Shown: positions 14,470 to 21,761 of the stretch, in pieces | How the letters are laid out: each line of letters starts with the position of its first letter | Numbering within the stretch: the stretch's first letter is position 1 | Virus record (IMG/VR): IMGVR_UViG_3300037852_000168 | Span: 1 to 38,934 of that record | Length of the DNA: 38,934 nt | Source: a virus | Reading direction: 5' to 3' (one strand) | Made by a program: the position numbers and the translations under genes | The notes under the pieces: model-generated | What the model saw: the letters and a program-made list of their open reading frames with translations, nothing else | What the model was told of the DNA's origin: nothing | The model's database searches: none

Positions 14470-14667
14470 TTAAGAATAGCGTCCATTGTAGACCTGCTTA
14501 TTCAGCTCTTTGCACATGCCAGACTGACGCTTGTCTTGTCTTTCGATGTACTCAGTTGTCTTGTTGAAGCCGCGCTCTGCAAAGTCCTTTTCAGGCTTTT
14601 GATAGCTTTCAACAGTTGGAGACATATCACCTTGAGTATAGCCGTGTTTTGCCATTTTCTCTTTCAT
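14470..14667 (-). CDS. Hypothetical basic protein, 65 aa
   Basis: The 65-residue protein is basic and polar (many Lys, Gln, Tyr), probably partly disordered, with a helical YIERQDKRQ part. AAGG lies upstream of the ATG. It follows the portal gene by 40 bp, which contain a 14-bp palindrome. No family is recognised. Confidence 0.6.
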   Translation of the reverse strand: MKEKMAKHGYTQGDMSPTVESYQKPEKDFAERGFNKTTEYIERQDKRQSGMCKELNKQVYNGRYS

Positions 14668-14693
14668 ACTGACACCTTGTTAACAGTTTACTT

Positions 14694-14707
14694 CACTAAA
14701 TTTAGTG
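14694..14707. repeat. Perfect 14-bp palindrome after the portal gene
   Basis: CACTAAATTTAGTG is its own reverse complement and lies directly after the portal stop codon (14708-14710). It could be a dimeric protein-binding site or a weak hairpin; there is no U-tract, so it is not a standard terminator. Confidence 0.5.
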
Positions 14708-16723
14708 TTAAGCAACATTTTGGTTATTTGCAACAACTTCTTTCTCTGGATTTGCCGCAGGACTTATAGCATTTAGCAATTCGACTTGTTGCATTAAATG
14801 GTCTAGGTCCATGCCCCTAATTTCCTTAAGCGCCTTAACGACATTGAGCAAGCTGGCCGTGTCTTCTTGATGAGCACGACGCAACTTATCTTGCGCAATA
14901 GCGGAGTCTGTTTGAATCTTGGCAACGCGCTCTTTAGCTAGGCCTTCTTGGCTATGGGCGTAAGCAACTTTGGTCAAGTTATCAACTTCCATTTGCTGCA
15001 TCTGCATCTGTTCTATTTTCGCTTGTTGCTCTTGTTGCGCCTTCTGTTTAGCCATGATCTTTTCAATGATGCGATCCTTGTTTTGGAGCGTCATACATTC
15101 TATGATTTCATCGGGAGGCACCAAGTCGGGATAGAGCTGTTGAAGGTGGAGAATTTGAGCTAGTTCAAGTTGCTGTTGAGTCTCTGTGAGAGGTGCCTGG
15201 ACTACTTTACACCCATACTTGAAGAAGATGCCGCTGTCGAATTCAGACGTAGGCTCTTCACCAATTATCTGTTTGACTTTCCCATAAGTCCAATTCTTCT
15301 GCATGTACTCAATTTCAATATCACCGCAAAGTCTTTGAGATTCGTCTGCTTGGTCAAACAGGCGCTGTAAGTTGCGCGCTGTAGCAGCCTGACGCATCAT
15401 AGAGATAATGCCGGCCTTGTCGTCTACTTCCATTCCCATGGCGCTTGGATCAATGCCCGCGATGTTATAGAATATGCTTTTGAGCATGTCTTCCATTTGA
15501 AGCATGACGGGTGAAGGCGGCACAATAGGCATTGCCTGAACGTCATCCATTTGGAAGTCGTTATCAATGGTAAGGACGCGTCCATGCCCATTATTTAATG
15601 CATCATCTGGCGTAACCAGTGCGCCTTTCTTAACTTTCAGTCCTTGCTGTTGCGCGTCAAGTATTTCTAGATTGCTTACTTTGAGCCTGTTCAGCAAGTA
15701 TTGTGGATCACGGAGCATAGTCATGGGGCTGTTAAACTTGTAGGCGTAGTACGGCGTATCAGCAGTAAAAAAGGCAAGCATGGGGACAACGGGGTATCGG
15801 TCCATGCCGTAAGGGTTAGGTTCATCAACAATGACCCTATCATTAAGAATAATACTACGCCGCACAGTTGGGACGGGCTTCTTGATGGTGGCAAGCTTGC
15901 CCTTGAATGCTTGCATGACCTCTTTGAGCTGCTCTTTAGTGCCTTGGAATTCTTGACACTCTTCAGTCTGCTTATCAACAAGGAAAGTCGCTTCACGGCT
16001 AGTCGCATACCAATATTCATCGAAGGCAATCAGGTTAGGAAATTGGATTTGATAGACTTCTGGCATGTAATAGAACTTGTCGTCCCTATAAGTACCCTTG
16101 GGCAATGATAGTATCTCGTCACCGAATTGAGGATACATAAGAGCCGCTTCTTGCGCATCAAAGAAAGTTCTTACCCACCAAAAGCGAGCATCGGACATGT
16201 CGTGCTTGCGGAAATATGGATCAAACAAGCACGACTTCATGTCGATATAGCGCCATCTAGGGTCTGGGCTGAGTGGGTCCTTTGTAGAGTCTCCATACAT
16301 ATACATGAAGCCTAAACCCTGAATGATTGCGCCTAACTGGAAAGCGTCGCTAAAGGTTTGGTGAAAGCCTTGCTTATGATTATGATATAGGCACTTGGTA
16401 AGCTGATCAGATGTCTTTTGAGCGCCGTTGTGAATAGGAATTACAGCCGAACTCTTACGAGTCTGGCGTTGCTGGCCGCTGATTGCCTCACTAATGGGAT
16501 TCATGATATTGAAGTTCCAGACCTTACGGCGGTAGGTTGCTACGCCTGGAAAGATGAGGCCCCAAATCTCTTGATCATTGATTGTGAAGCGCTGATTGAT
16601 GTCGGCTTGATACCATTGAGCCTGTAAGATGTTGATGCTGTCTGAGTAATTCTTTTCCATGCTTTGGCGCAATGAAACATTCAGTGAGTCTTCGGGCCAG
16701 AAAATCGGGTCATTGTTTCGCAT
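14708..16723 (-). CDS. Portal protein (podovirus type), 671 aa
   Basis: The length and layout are those of podovirus portals: an N-terminal QWYQADINQRFTINDQEIWG region, a wing region (NPISEAISGQQRQTRK), a stem/crown with NRLKVSNLEILDAQQQGLKVK, and the GIDPSAMG...AGIISMMRQAA segment typical of the family. A long Gln/Lys coiled-coil tail (about 555-650, KAQQEQQAKIEQMQMQQME) corresponds to the barrel. It forms the dodecameric ring through which DNA is packaged. It is separated from the scaffold gene by a 5-kb accessory insertion, an unusual place for a break. Confidence 0.85.
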   Translation of the reverse strand: MRNNDPIFWPEDSLNVSLRQSMEKNYSDSINILQAQWYQADINQRFTINDQEIWGLIFPGVATYRRKVWNFNIMNPISEAISGQQRQTRKSSAVIPIHNGAQKTSDQLTKCLYHNHKQGFHQTFSDAFQLGAIIQGLGFMYMYGDSTKDPLSPDPRWRYIDMKSCLFDPYFRKHDMSDARFWWVRTFFDAQEAALMYPQFGDEILSLPKGTYRDDKFYYMPEVYQIQFPNLIAFDEYWYATSREATFLVDKQTEECQEFQGTKEQLKEVMQAFKGKLATIKKPVPTVRRSIILNDRVIVDEPNPYGMDRYPVVPMLAFFTADTPYYAYKFNSPMTMLRDPQYLLNRLKVSNLEILDAQQQGLKVKKGALVTPDDALNNGHGRVLTIDNDFQMDDVQAMPIVPPSPVMLQMEDMLKSIFYNIAGIDPSAMGMEVDDKAGIISMMRQAATARNLQRLFDQADESQRLCGDIEIEYMQKNWTYGKVKQIIGEEPTSEFDSGIFFKYGCKVVQAPLTETQQQLELAQILHLQQLYPDLVPPDEIIECMTLQNKDRIIEKIMAKQKAQQEQQAKIEQMQMQQMEVDNLTKVAYAHSQEGLAKERVAKIQTDSAIAQDKLRRAHQEDTASLLNVVKALKEIRGMDLDHLMQQVELLNAISPAANPEKEVVANNQNVA

Positions 16724-16789
16724 CTTACCCCATAGGAATTATTAGCTTCATGTTGTAGAATAAAATAGATTACACGCAAGGGGGAGAGC

Positions 16790-17038
16790 ATGGAAATGCA
16801 TAAGGTATCGAGAGACGACTTGCTAGACGTTGAAGAATTGACGGTGAAGTTGCAAGAGTCAATTTCCGAAGTCCTTGCAGATCAAGTCTTGTATTTGTCG
16901 ATGCCCGCGTTGATAGGCGCAACAATAAGATGCATCCTTTCACAATGTGAGACGGTTGAACAGGCCGTGTTCTATAAGGATGTGTTTTTGCATTTATTTG
17001 AGGCGGTTATCAAGCAACGCAATGTTACGAATCCATAG
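16790..17038 (+). CDS. Hypothetical plus-strand protein, 82 aa
   Basis: The 82-residue, mainly helical acidic protein is encoded against the surrounding operon. A very strong site (AAGGGGGAG) lies 3 bp before the ATG at 16790. Its 3' end overlaps the convergent gene at 17025 by 14 bp. Residues 35-75 form hydrophobic helices (MPALIGATIRCILSQC, AVFYKDVFLHLFEAV), which may form a four-helix bundle. The function is unknown; a small regulator or inhibitor is possible. Confidence 0.65.
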   Translation: MEMHKVSRDDLLDVEELTVKLQESISEVLADQVLYLSMPALIGATIRCILSQCETVEQAVFYKDVFLHLFEAVIKQRNVTNP

Positions 17039-17285
17039 CGTCTTTCGATTCTTCCTTTTCTTTTTTGTGCACCTTCACAAAATAAAAAGTTGAAATCTGT
17101 TCTTCTATGTTAAACAACCTTTGACTAATCTCTCTAAGTTGTGCACTTTCTGCACTGCACGTTTGTTGCACATGAACGCGTCTCACTTCATCGCGTAACA
17201 TTTTGAGAGAGTCGTCTATGTGAGTGAAGCGAGCATTAATAGGCTCTAACATTTCTTTAATCTGCTTGTTGCTTATCCACGGCAT
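17025..17285 (-). CDS. Small coiled-coil protein, 86 aa
   Basis: The 86-residue protein is dominated by a heptad-type helix (about 5-60, with LEPINARFTHIDDSLKMLRDEV and LREISQRLFNIEEQI) and ends in a Lys/Glu tail. It resembles the neighbouring coiled-coil proteins at 17477-17668 and 17665-18015, which share 'ISxRLxxIE' helices. A paralogous or interacting set is likely. It overlaps the previous gene by 29 bp. Confidence 0.65.
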   Translation of the reverse strand: MPWISNKQIKEMLEPINARFTHIDDSLKMLRDEVRRVHVQQTCSAESAQLREISQRLFNIEEQISTFYFVKVHKKEKEESKDAMDS

Positions 17286-17484
17286 CGGCTACCCATAAGT
17301 TTAACAATGTTTCAAAACAGTTCTTTGCATCTTCCTCAGTGGCCACGTCAACAGACATACAGTCCGTGTAAAAGTAAAAGCTAAGGCGTTTACCTTCCAC
17401 GCTCATATGAGTAACGTGCTCTAAGTTGATTGCAGTAGGCTTTTCGCCGTTGAAGCGGAAGATATCTCGTTTTGCTCTATTCAT
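17257..17484 (-). CDS. Hypothetical protein, 75 aa
   Basis: The 75-residue protein has the pattern 'INLEHVTHMSVEGKRLSFYFYTD...EEDAKNCFETLLNLWV'. This is a short alpha+beta layout seen in many small phage and bacterial proteins of unknown function. It overlaps both neighbours by 8-29 bp. No enzymatic motif is visible. Confidence 0.6.
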   Translation of the reverse strand: MNRAKRDIFRFNGEKPTAINLEHVTHMSVEGKRLSFYFYTDCMSVDVATEEDAKNCFETLLNLWVADAVDKQQAD

Positions 17485-17668
17485 GTTTACCTAAAAGTTT
17501 AATTATCAACGCCAATTGGTCTGATATTCTGTCTATCTTTTGAACTGCTTCCTCTATATGCGCCAGTCTCTCAAAAATAGAGGCCTCATCTTCTGGAAGC
17601 AAAGCCATTTCAATACTATGCAAGCGGCGCGAGATATCATGAAGATGAAATTGGGGTGTTGTCGTCAT
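17477..17668 (-). CDS. Small coiled-coil protein, 63 aa
   Basis: I choose the ATG at 17668 rather than one at 17707: it overlaps the upstream stop (ATGA) and has GGAGAGAG at good spacing. The helix LHDISRRLHSIEMALL resembles that of the 86-residue protein at 17025. A second helix (LAHIEEAVQKIDRISDQLALIIKLL) follows. The function is unknown. Confidence 0.65.
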   Translation of the reverse strand: MTTTPQFHLHDISRRLHSIEMALLPEDEASIFERLAHIEEAVQKIDRISDQLALIIKLLGKHE

Positions 17669-18015
17669 GGTGCTCTCTCCATCATGTAAAGGCGGAATAT
17701 GCCACATATTTCTTTTAATTGTAATGCCAGCGTTTCACTTGCATCTTGTGTCTGCTTGACTTGACTCCTCGCAATAGCTACAAGGCCCTTGAATTCGTTT
17801 ATCATGGCGTTTAACTTGTCTACGTTTCGCATGTAATCGTCAAACTTGTCACAAGTCTTTAGCGCCAATTGCGCCCTGTCTTCAATACGACTCACTTCTA
17901 TCAATTGATTTATTTTGTCGTGTAGCCGATTGAAAGGGGCATATTCCTCTTCAGAAAAGAAAAACTCTTCTAGTGACTCTTTGATAAGCTCTTTGATATC
18001 GTGCTCGTCCATCAT
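17665..18015 (-). CDS. Helical protein, 116 aa
   Basis: The 116-residue protein is almost entirely helical: an acidic N-terminus (IKELIKESLEEFFFSEEE), then long heptad-like segments to the end. AGGGG precedes the ATG. It is coupled to the previous 54-residue gene by a stop/start overlap. It may pair with its coiled-coil neighbours. Confidence 0.65.
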   Translation of the reverse strand: MMDEHDIKELIKESLEEFFFSEEEYAPFNRLHDKINQLIEVSRIEDRAQLALKTCDKFDDYMRNVDKLNAMINEFKGLVAIARSQVKQTQDASETLALQLKEICGIFRLYMMERAP

Positions 18016-18176
18016 TTAACCCCTGCTCCTTCAAACTTCCAATAACGCCACACCGCAAATTCTGCTATAGTTTTATGATTGCAAATAAATGATATGACCC
18101 CATTTTCTATATCAATGCAATCAGCATATATCTCTACAGTGGTTTTTTCGTCTACATCTACTAAATACTTATTCAT
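18012..18176 (-). CDS. Hypothetical protein, 54 aa
   Basis: The 54-codon frame starts at the ATG at 18176, overlapping the previous stop as TGATG, and ends on the next start. It is beta-rich (KYLVDVDEKTTVEIYADCIDI), with a WRYWKF stretch near the end. The double coupling supports a real gene. No family is recognised. Confidence 0.55.
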   Translation of the reverse strand: MNKYLVDVDEKTTVEIYADCIDIENGVISFICNHKTIAEFAVWRYWKFEGAGVK

Positions 18177-18544
18177 CATTCACTCTCCGACTTTCTTGTG
18201 AGTTCACCCAAAGACTTTTCGATGTAAATCATTGTTTTTGCTATCTGTAACAGGTGTTTTAAAGCGTCTGAGGAAGACCTAAGATTTGGACAATAAAAAC
18301 CAAAAAGCCTTTCAACACTGTCCCACAATTCAACTATACCTTCCTGTTTCGATTTAAAATAAAATACCTCTATAGCAGGAGGGGATTCAGTTGTGTAGAA
18401 ATATGGAGCGCAGATATCAATCTTTGAAAATCCAAGCTTTTCCAGCTTTTCAAAATGGTCCAAGCGCTCTAACGAGTCTGACGCTTCATACTCAAAAGAT
18501 CTAATTAATCCTGTCTCATAGTTCTCATACTCAATCTTTTCCAT
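18176..18544 (-). CDS. Hypothetical protein, 122 aa
   Basis: The start is at the ATG at 18544, in a TGATG overlap with the terminase stop. The 122-residue protein is acidic and of mixed helix/strand character, ending in a helical segment (ALKHLLQIAKTMIYIEKSL). Its place immediately downstream of the large terminase suggests a late, packaging-linked unit, but no function can be assigned. Confidence 0.65.
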   Translation of the reverse strand: MEKIEYENYETGLIRSFEYEASDSLERLDHFEKLEKLGFSKIDICAPYFYTTESPPAIEVFYFKSKQEGIVELWDSVERLFGFYCPNLRSSSDALKHLLQIAKTMIYIEKSLGELTRKSESE

Positions 18545-20055
18545 CACACCCCATAATACGCGTTTACCGCCTTGATATCGTCGTCGGGCCCTCTATCATC
18601 CTTTCGCTCTATAGACTTGAGACCAATACACAAATACCTAAAGCTATCAGCCGCATGTGAATGCTCGTCATGCAAGGGCGTATTCTTGTAGCAGCCTAGC
18701 CTATCGTCCCATACTTTCTTGTAGGCTTCTAAATGTTCAAGCCCCACCTTTGTCTTTGCTTCATCAAAAACACAACGCGAAAGTGTTGCTCGTACCGTTT
18801 GAATACCTTCAAGTTTGTCACACTCCTTGATATCCAATACCGTGAAGCGCCCGTCGAGAAGCGGCGTAACGTAATCAAGATATTGTGTCTTAGAGCCAAT
18901 ATCACGCTTTCTCGCATCATGAGGGAAGATATGGCGCCCAAAGCGGTATTTTTGCTTGTTAAGCCAATCGCAATAATGTGAGGCACCTTCATCCCAATTC
19001 TCATAATAGTTTATAATTGAAACTTGTCCTCCACGATTGACTTGGAAGCACCATATAGCTGTAAAATCATCCAGGCCGATATCCCAAGCGGAATAAACAG
19101 GAAGGCTGTCATTATAAGGAACGGGACAGACAGCGCCACTACTCCTAAGCTTGCTAATTTGTAACCCATAATAGAGACCTTCATTTGCGCTCTCGAACGC
19201 TTCTTTCGGGGTAGATGGATATTCCTGTTTCATTGCTTCACCAAGCATCTTATGCTTGACTTCATACCATCGGCGTTGCTCTTCATCAATCTTGCGCTGG
19301 CGTTCTAGTTCTATTCGGTCTAGGTATTCGTTTGTCTCTTTACTCACAATCACGTCGTCCCCTTGGGCTCTATATCCGGGCTCGTCGTACCAAGGGAAGA
19401 AAAAGAAGCGCTGTTGCATTGGAGATAACTTAACTCCGGAAAGTGAAAGACTTTCTGATTGCTTTGCGAAATCGTAGAAATAGCCCTCTCGTCCTTCAGC
19501 GGTAGACTCGATAGCGACAATTTGATCTGCTGAAACAGTGTTAAGACTGCCCGTAATGATTTCCTTTGCGACGTCGGGACTTTTTGCACATATTTTCCCG
19601 AACTCAGATACAAGTAAGCGTTGATATGTTCCTGATCTAAACCCTGTAGATACTCGATAAGCACTTCCATTTTCAAAAGCAAGTTCCCCAGCTCTATCGT
19701 TTGTTGCGGAGTTAAAAGCACGCGTCCATTTTGGCATTCGGTCATAGGCAAATTTAACCTTTTTTTTGAAGATATCTTCAGCGTCTTCCTTCCTGTGCGC
19801 GATAATGCCAGCATGCGTATTTTTGTACCAGAAGCAGTCATCTAAAAAGTTTATTGCGAAATAAGTTGTGACACCTAACTGCCGTGCCTTAAGGACTAGC
19901 ATTTGATGCCATTCTCTATCAAAGAGCTGCTGTTGCGCCCAATTTAGATTAAAGATTATCTCGTGGCCGGACTTGTCTGTAATATGATAGAGGTTAGTAA
20001 GGCGCCAGAGTTTCGAGCAGAGTTGCTCTTTCGTGGGTATGTACTCATCGTGCAT
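18544..20055 (-). CDS. terL: Terminase large subunit (packaging ATPase and nuclease)
   Basis: The 503-residue protein carries all the motor motifs. The ATPase has a deviant Walker A at residues 56-64 (KARQLGVTT), Walker B at 147-153 (LLVSEFG) and the coupling motif at 181-188 (AIESTAEG). The RNase H-like nuclease has acidic residues at D325 (SAWDIG), D380 (PHD) and D470 (HAADSFRY). It cuts concatemeric DNA and pumps it into the procapsid through the portal. The short 5' gap has no clear ribosome-binding site, so translation may depend on the upstream gene 5 bp away. Headful packaging is suggested by the circular map but not proven. Confidence 0.93.
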   Translation of the reverse strand: MHDEYIPTKEQLCSKLWRLTNLYHITDKSGHEIIFNLNWAQQQLFDREWHQMLVLKARQLGVTTYFAINFLDDCFWYKNTHAGIIAHRKEDAEDIFKKKVKFAYDRMPKWTRAFNSATNDRAGELAFENGSAYRVSTGFRSGTYQRLLVSEFGKICAKSPDVAKEIITGSLNTVSADQIVAIESTAEGREGYFYDFAKQSESLSLSGVKLSPMQQRFFFFPWYDEPGYRAQGDDVIVSKETNEYLDRIELERQRKIDEEQRRWYEVKHKMLGEAMKQEYPSTPKEAFESANEGLYYGLQISKLRSSGAVCPVPYNDSLPVYSAWDIGLDDFTAIWCFQVNRGGQVSIINYYENWDEGASHYCDWLNKQKYRFGRHIFPHDARKRDIGSKTQYLDYVTPLLDGRFTVLDIKECDKLEGIQTVRATLSRCVFDEAKTKVGLEHLEAYKKVWDDRLGCYKNTPLHDEHSHAADSFRYLCIGLKSIERKDDRGPDDDIKAVNAYYGV

Positions 20056-20060
20056 ATAGA

Positions 20061-20240
20061 CTATTTATGCATCTTCTTTAGTGTTTCAGCAAGATGAGCA
20101 CGTTTAGCAGTCGTAGGATTCTTGCTATGCTCCGCTTTCTTAAGCTTGCCTTCAGGTATCGTTTCACCCTTCTTGACACCTAGCGTCTTCTTAAGAGCGC
20201 CAGGATGCTTGATTGCGCCTTGTATCCACTTACTACTCAT
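20061..20240 (-). CDS. Conserved small basic phage protein, 59 aa
   Basis: The 59-residue protein shows the pattern of a common small phage protein found near terminase genes: GALKKTLGVKKGETIP near residues 14-30 and KRAHLAETLKKM near the end. It is strongly basic. It begins on the stop of the previous gene (TCATGA) with AGAGAG upstream. Its role is not known to me; a nucleic-acid-binding or packaging accessory function is possible. Confidence 0.75.
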   Translation of the reverse strand: MSSKWIQGAIKHPGALKKTLGVKKGETIPEGKLKKAEHSKNPTTAKRAHLAETLKKMHK

Positions 20241-20416
20241 GAGGGCTCTCTCTCTTTTTCTTTATCACTGATATGCTTTCTAACAAAACCTTTGCTATCC
20301 TGTTTCAACTCGTAAAACGCATCCTTACACTCCACTATTATACGAGAGTCGTCAGGTGTCACCCTGTATCCAATAACTTCACTAGGAAAGGTAACGTAGC
20401 TCTTTCTCTTCTTCAT
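20237..20416 (-). CDS. Hypothetical protein, 59 aa
   Basis: The 59-residue frame starts 10 bp after the small-terminase candidate and ends overlapping the next gene by 4 bp. The N-terminus is basic, the middle beta-rich (VTFPSEVIGYRVT) and the end Lys/Glu-rich. The ribosome-binding site is weak. No family is recognised. Confidence 0.55.
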   Translation of the reverse strand: MKKRKSYVTFPSEVIGYRVTPDDSRIIVECKDAFYELKQDSKGFVRKHISDKEKEREPS

Positions 20417-20425
20417 AGATGCTAA

Positions 20426-20860
20426 TTAAGAGAGCTCTCTCTTATTGCGTTGCACTTCATCCAAGACTCTTTGCTTCTCTTCTTCAGCAGCTCGTGCCTC
20501 TCCCTTAAGAGCTGAAGCCTTGCGTGCCGCCTCTGCATCTGCATCAATATCTTCACTCTCTCTTAGATCTCCAAAATAAACTCTTTGCCATCTATTAGAT
20601 ATGCCATCTCTCACATTTGAATTTTTATCGAGGTACTTCATACCAACTAATTTCAGCGCTTGCTCATAATAGGGAAGGAAAGACTTGATCTGTATAAAGG
20701 TTTTCCACTCATTATAAGTGAGGCCCATTTCAATCGTGTACCATTCAGATAAATGAAGCATAGTTTTCTTGTGCTTATTAACATAAGCAACCATCTCTTT
20801 ACCAAGAGCTACCATTTCCTCATCGCTTCCTGATACTGTTCTAGGAGCTCCTACAGGCAT
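20426..20860 (-). CDS. Small terminase subunit candidate (DNA packaging)
   Basis: The 144-residue protein has a helical N-terminal DNA-binding-like part (about 1-70: MPVGAPRTVSGSDEEM, then LHLSEWYTIEMGLTYNEWKTF) and a Glu/Ala-rich helical tail. The N-terminal pattern matches proteins annotated as small terminase in related phages as I recall them. The position, two genes before TerL in the same operon, supports this. TerS recognises the pac or cos site and stimulates TerL. The sequence shows no motif that decides it. Confidence 0.6.
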   Translation of the reverse strand: MPVGAPRTVSGSDEEMVALGKEMVAYVNKHKKTMLHLSEWYTIEMGLTYNEWKTFIQIKSFLPYYEQALKLVGMKYLDKNSNVRDGISNRWQRVYFGDLRESEDIDADAEAARKASALKGEARAAEEEKQRVLDEVQRNKRELS

Positions 20861-21045
20861 TATACTATCTCCATGTGAATCTTTATTTGCACCGTATCCA
20901 CCTCACCATCAAAATTCTGTTGTGCCTCGTGAATACACCTTAAAACAACCTGATCATCTTCAGACACCCCATAAGTCTCATATAACAGAAACTTTTGCCT
21001 GTAAGTCTTATCCTCACCCTTGAATATAACGGTAAGCTCGGTCAT
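20860..21045 (-). CDS. Conserved small phage protein, 61 aa
   Basis: I place the start at the ATG at 21045 (GGGG 3 bp upstream); a TTG further upstream is less likely. The protein is beta-rich (LTVIFKGEDKTYRQKFLLYE) with an acidic QQNFDGEVD segment, a pattern familiar in small phage proteins of unknown function. It overlaps the next ATG by one base (TAATG). Confidence 0.65.
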   Translation of the reverse strand: MTELTVIFKGEDKTYRQKFLLYETYGVSEDDQVVLRCIHEAQQNFDGEVDTVQIKIHMEIV

Positions 21046-21074
21046 AAACCCCAAATTAGGAAATCAAAATACTT

Positions 21075-21317
21075 CTAGTCAATAACCTTGGCCAAAATGG
21101 TAGCTTCTTCCACGACTAGATACTTTTGCTTATCATGCTCTATCTCCGCCCCATAATGCTTTTCAAGGTAGATGACGTCTCCCACTTTCACCTTTGTGAC
21201 CTCATCTCCAATCCCCATCACTTCATACTGGCTAGGCTTTCCACCCGCAATAAAAAGCTGCCCTGCCTTTATCTGTACAGCATTCACAAGCACTCTTTTC
21301 CCAAGCGTCTTTAGCAT
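21075..21317 (-). CDS. Phage-encoded GroES-like co-chaperonin (miniature, 80 aa)
   Basis: From the ATG at 21317 (GGAG 5 bp upstream) the 80-residue protein follows the Cpn10 fold: KTLGKRVLV at residues 3-11, a short mobile loop with LFI at 21-23 (the GroEL-binding hydrophobic tripeptide, IVL or IML in GroES), VKVGDVIYLEKHYGAEI at about 43-59, and a C-terminal YLVVEEATILAKV. It is about 17 residues shorter than bacterial GroES (about 97), mainly in the roof hairpin. It should work with the host GroEL, probably to fold the capsid or another large phage protein, as T4 gp31 does. It is the first gene after the strongest minus promoter. An ATG 60 bases upstream in frame is less likely. Confidence 0.85.
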   Translation of the reverse strand: MLKTLGKRVLVNAVQIKAGQLFIAGGKPSQYEVMGIGDEVTKVKVGDVIYLEKHYGAEIEHDKQKYLVVEEATILAKVID

Positions 21318-21339
21318 AAATACTCCATTGTTTGTTCTC

Positions 21340-21368
21340 ATTATAGCAAGGACGCGATTTTCAGTCAA
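21340..21368 (-). promoter_or_regulatory. Strong sigma70-type promoter for the packaging operon (TTGACT-N17-TATAAT)
   Basis: On the minus strand TTGACT (21368-21363), an exact 17-bp spacer and a consensus TATAAT (21345-21340) precede the GroES gene by about 23 bp. It is the strongest minus-strand promoter seen and should drive GroES, small genes, TerL and portal. No obvious operator palindrome overlaps it. Confidence 0.85.
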
Positions 21369-21403
21369 TCGTATCACATGCTATATACATAAATGAAGAA
21401 GTG

Positions 21404-21424
21404 TGGCATAATGTAAGGTATAGT
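21404..21424 (+). promoter_or_regulatory. Candidate extended -10 promoter for the 21513 operon
   Basis: TGGCATAAT at 21404-21412 fits an extended -10 (TGn then CATAAT). TATAGT at 21419-21424 is an alternative. No good -35 is present. It would transcribe the structured leader at 21442-21470 and the 21513-23588 operon. Confidence 0.4.
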
Positions 21425-21441
21425 GCATGTCTCCTTGGTGA

Positions 21442-21470
21442 CCGGGCTACCAAACCCGGCAAGTTGTAGC
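21442..21470 (+). promoter_or_regulatory. Structured 5' leader with possible H-type pseudoknot
   Basis: CCGGG (21442-21446) pairs with CCCGG (21455-21459). The loop CTACCAAA contains CTAC, which can pair with GTAG at 21466-21469; equally GGGCTAC can pair with GTAGC-AG-CCC as an alternative stem. The element lies about 43 bases before the first start codon. Mutually exclusive or pseudoknotted stems in a leader suggest regulation of translation. No known riboswitch consensus is matched. Confidence 0.4.
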
Positions 21471-21512
21471 AGCCCTATAAAGAATATAGACACAAAACTT
21501 AAAGAGGACAAA

Positions 21513-21701
21513 ATGATTGATTACGAAATACATTCAGGTTGTGGAGCTAGAAAGAATATCAAAGCATCTAGTTTAAGAGGCGCAAAAGCCCAAGCTACAA
21601 GATTAGGTTTTGGAAGCAGATTTTCAGTGTGGATAAGAGACAATAACGGCAAAGTTCTCACTAGAAAATGGTGTGATCACGACGGAAAATGGACAATCTA
21701 G
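21513..21701 (+). CDS. Small basic protein, 62 aa
   Basis: The ATG at 21513 has AGAGGAC upstream; an earlier in-frame ATG at 21423 lies in the structured leader and is rejected. The 62-residue protein has CGARKNIKASSLRGAKAQATRLG in the first half and a beta-rich end with WCDHDGKW. It is basic and might bind nucleic acid. It is first of a six-gene plus-strand operon. No family is recognised. Confidence 0.65.
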   Translation: MIDYEIHSGCGARKNIKASSLRGAKAQATRLGFGSRFSVWIRDNNGKVLTRKWCDHDGKWTI

Positions 21702-21716
21702 ATTAAAACAAAACAC

Positions 21717-21733
21717 GCCCCCGAATAGGGGGC
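21717..21733 (+). other. GC-rich intergenic hairpin (GCCCCC-GAATA-GGGGGC)
   Basis: A perfect 6-bp GC stem with a 5-base loop lies between two genes of the same operon. It is followed by CAACAAA, not by a U-tract. The same hairpin with a GAAA loop is at 27621-27636, including the ACGCCCCCGAA and GGGGGCAA flanks, so the element has been copied between the two plus-strand operons. Confidence 0.75.
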
Positions 21734-21761
21734 AACAAACCCAAAACTTAGAGAGAACACA

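Noticed and set aside
14694-14707. Portal-gene terminator
   Set aside because: The palindrome lacks a U-tract and a loop; it is recorded only as a palindrome.
21431-21475. tRNA gene or tRNA-derived attachment site
   Set aside because: The CCGGG hairpin has an 8-base loop and there is no acceptor stem or T-arm (no GTTCRANNC). With no integrase, an att site is also unsupported.
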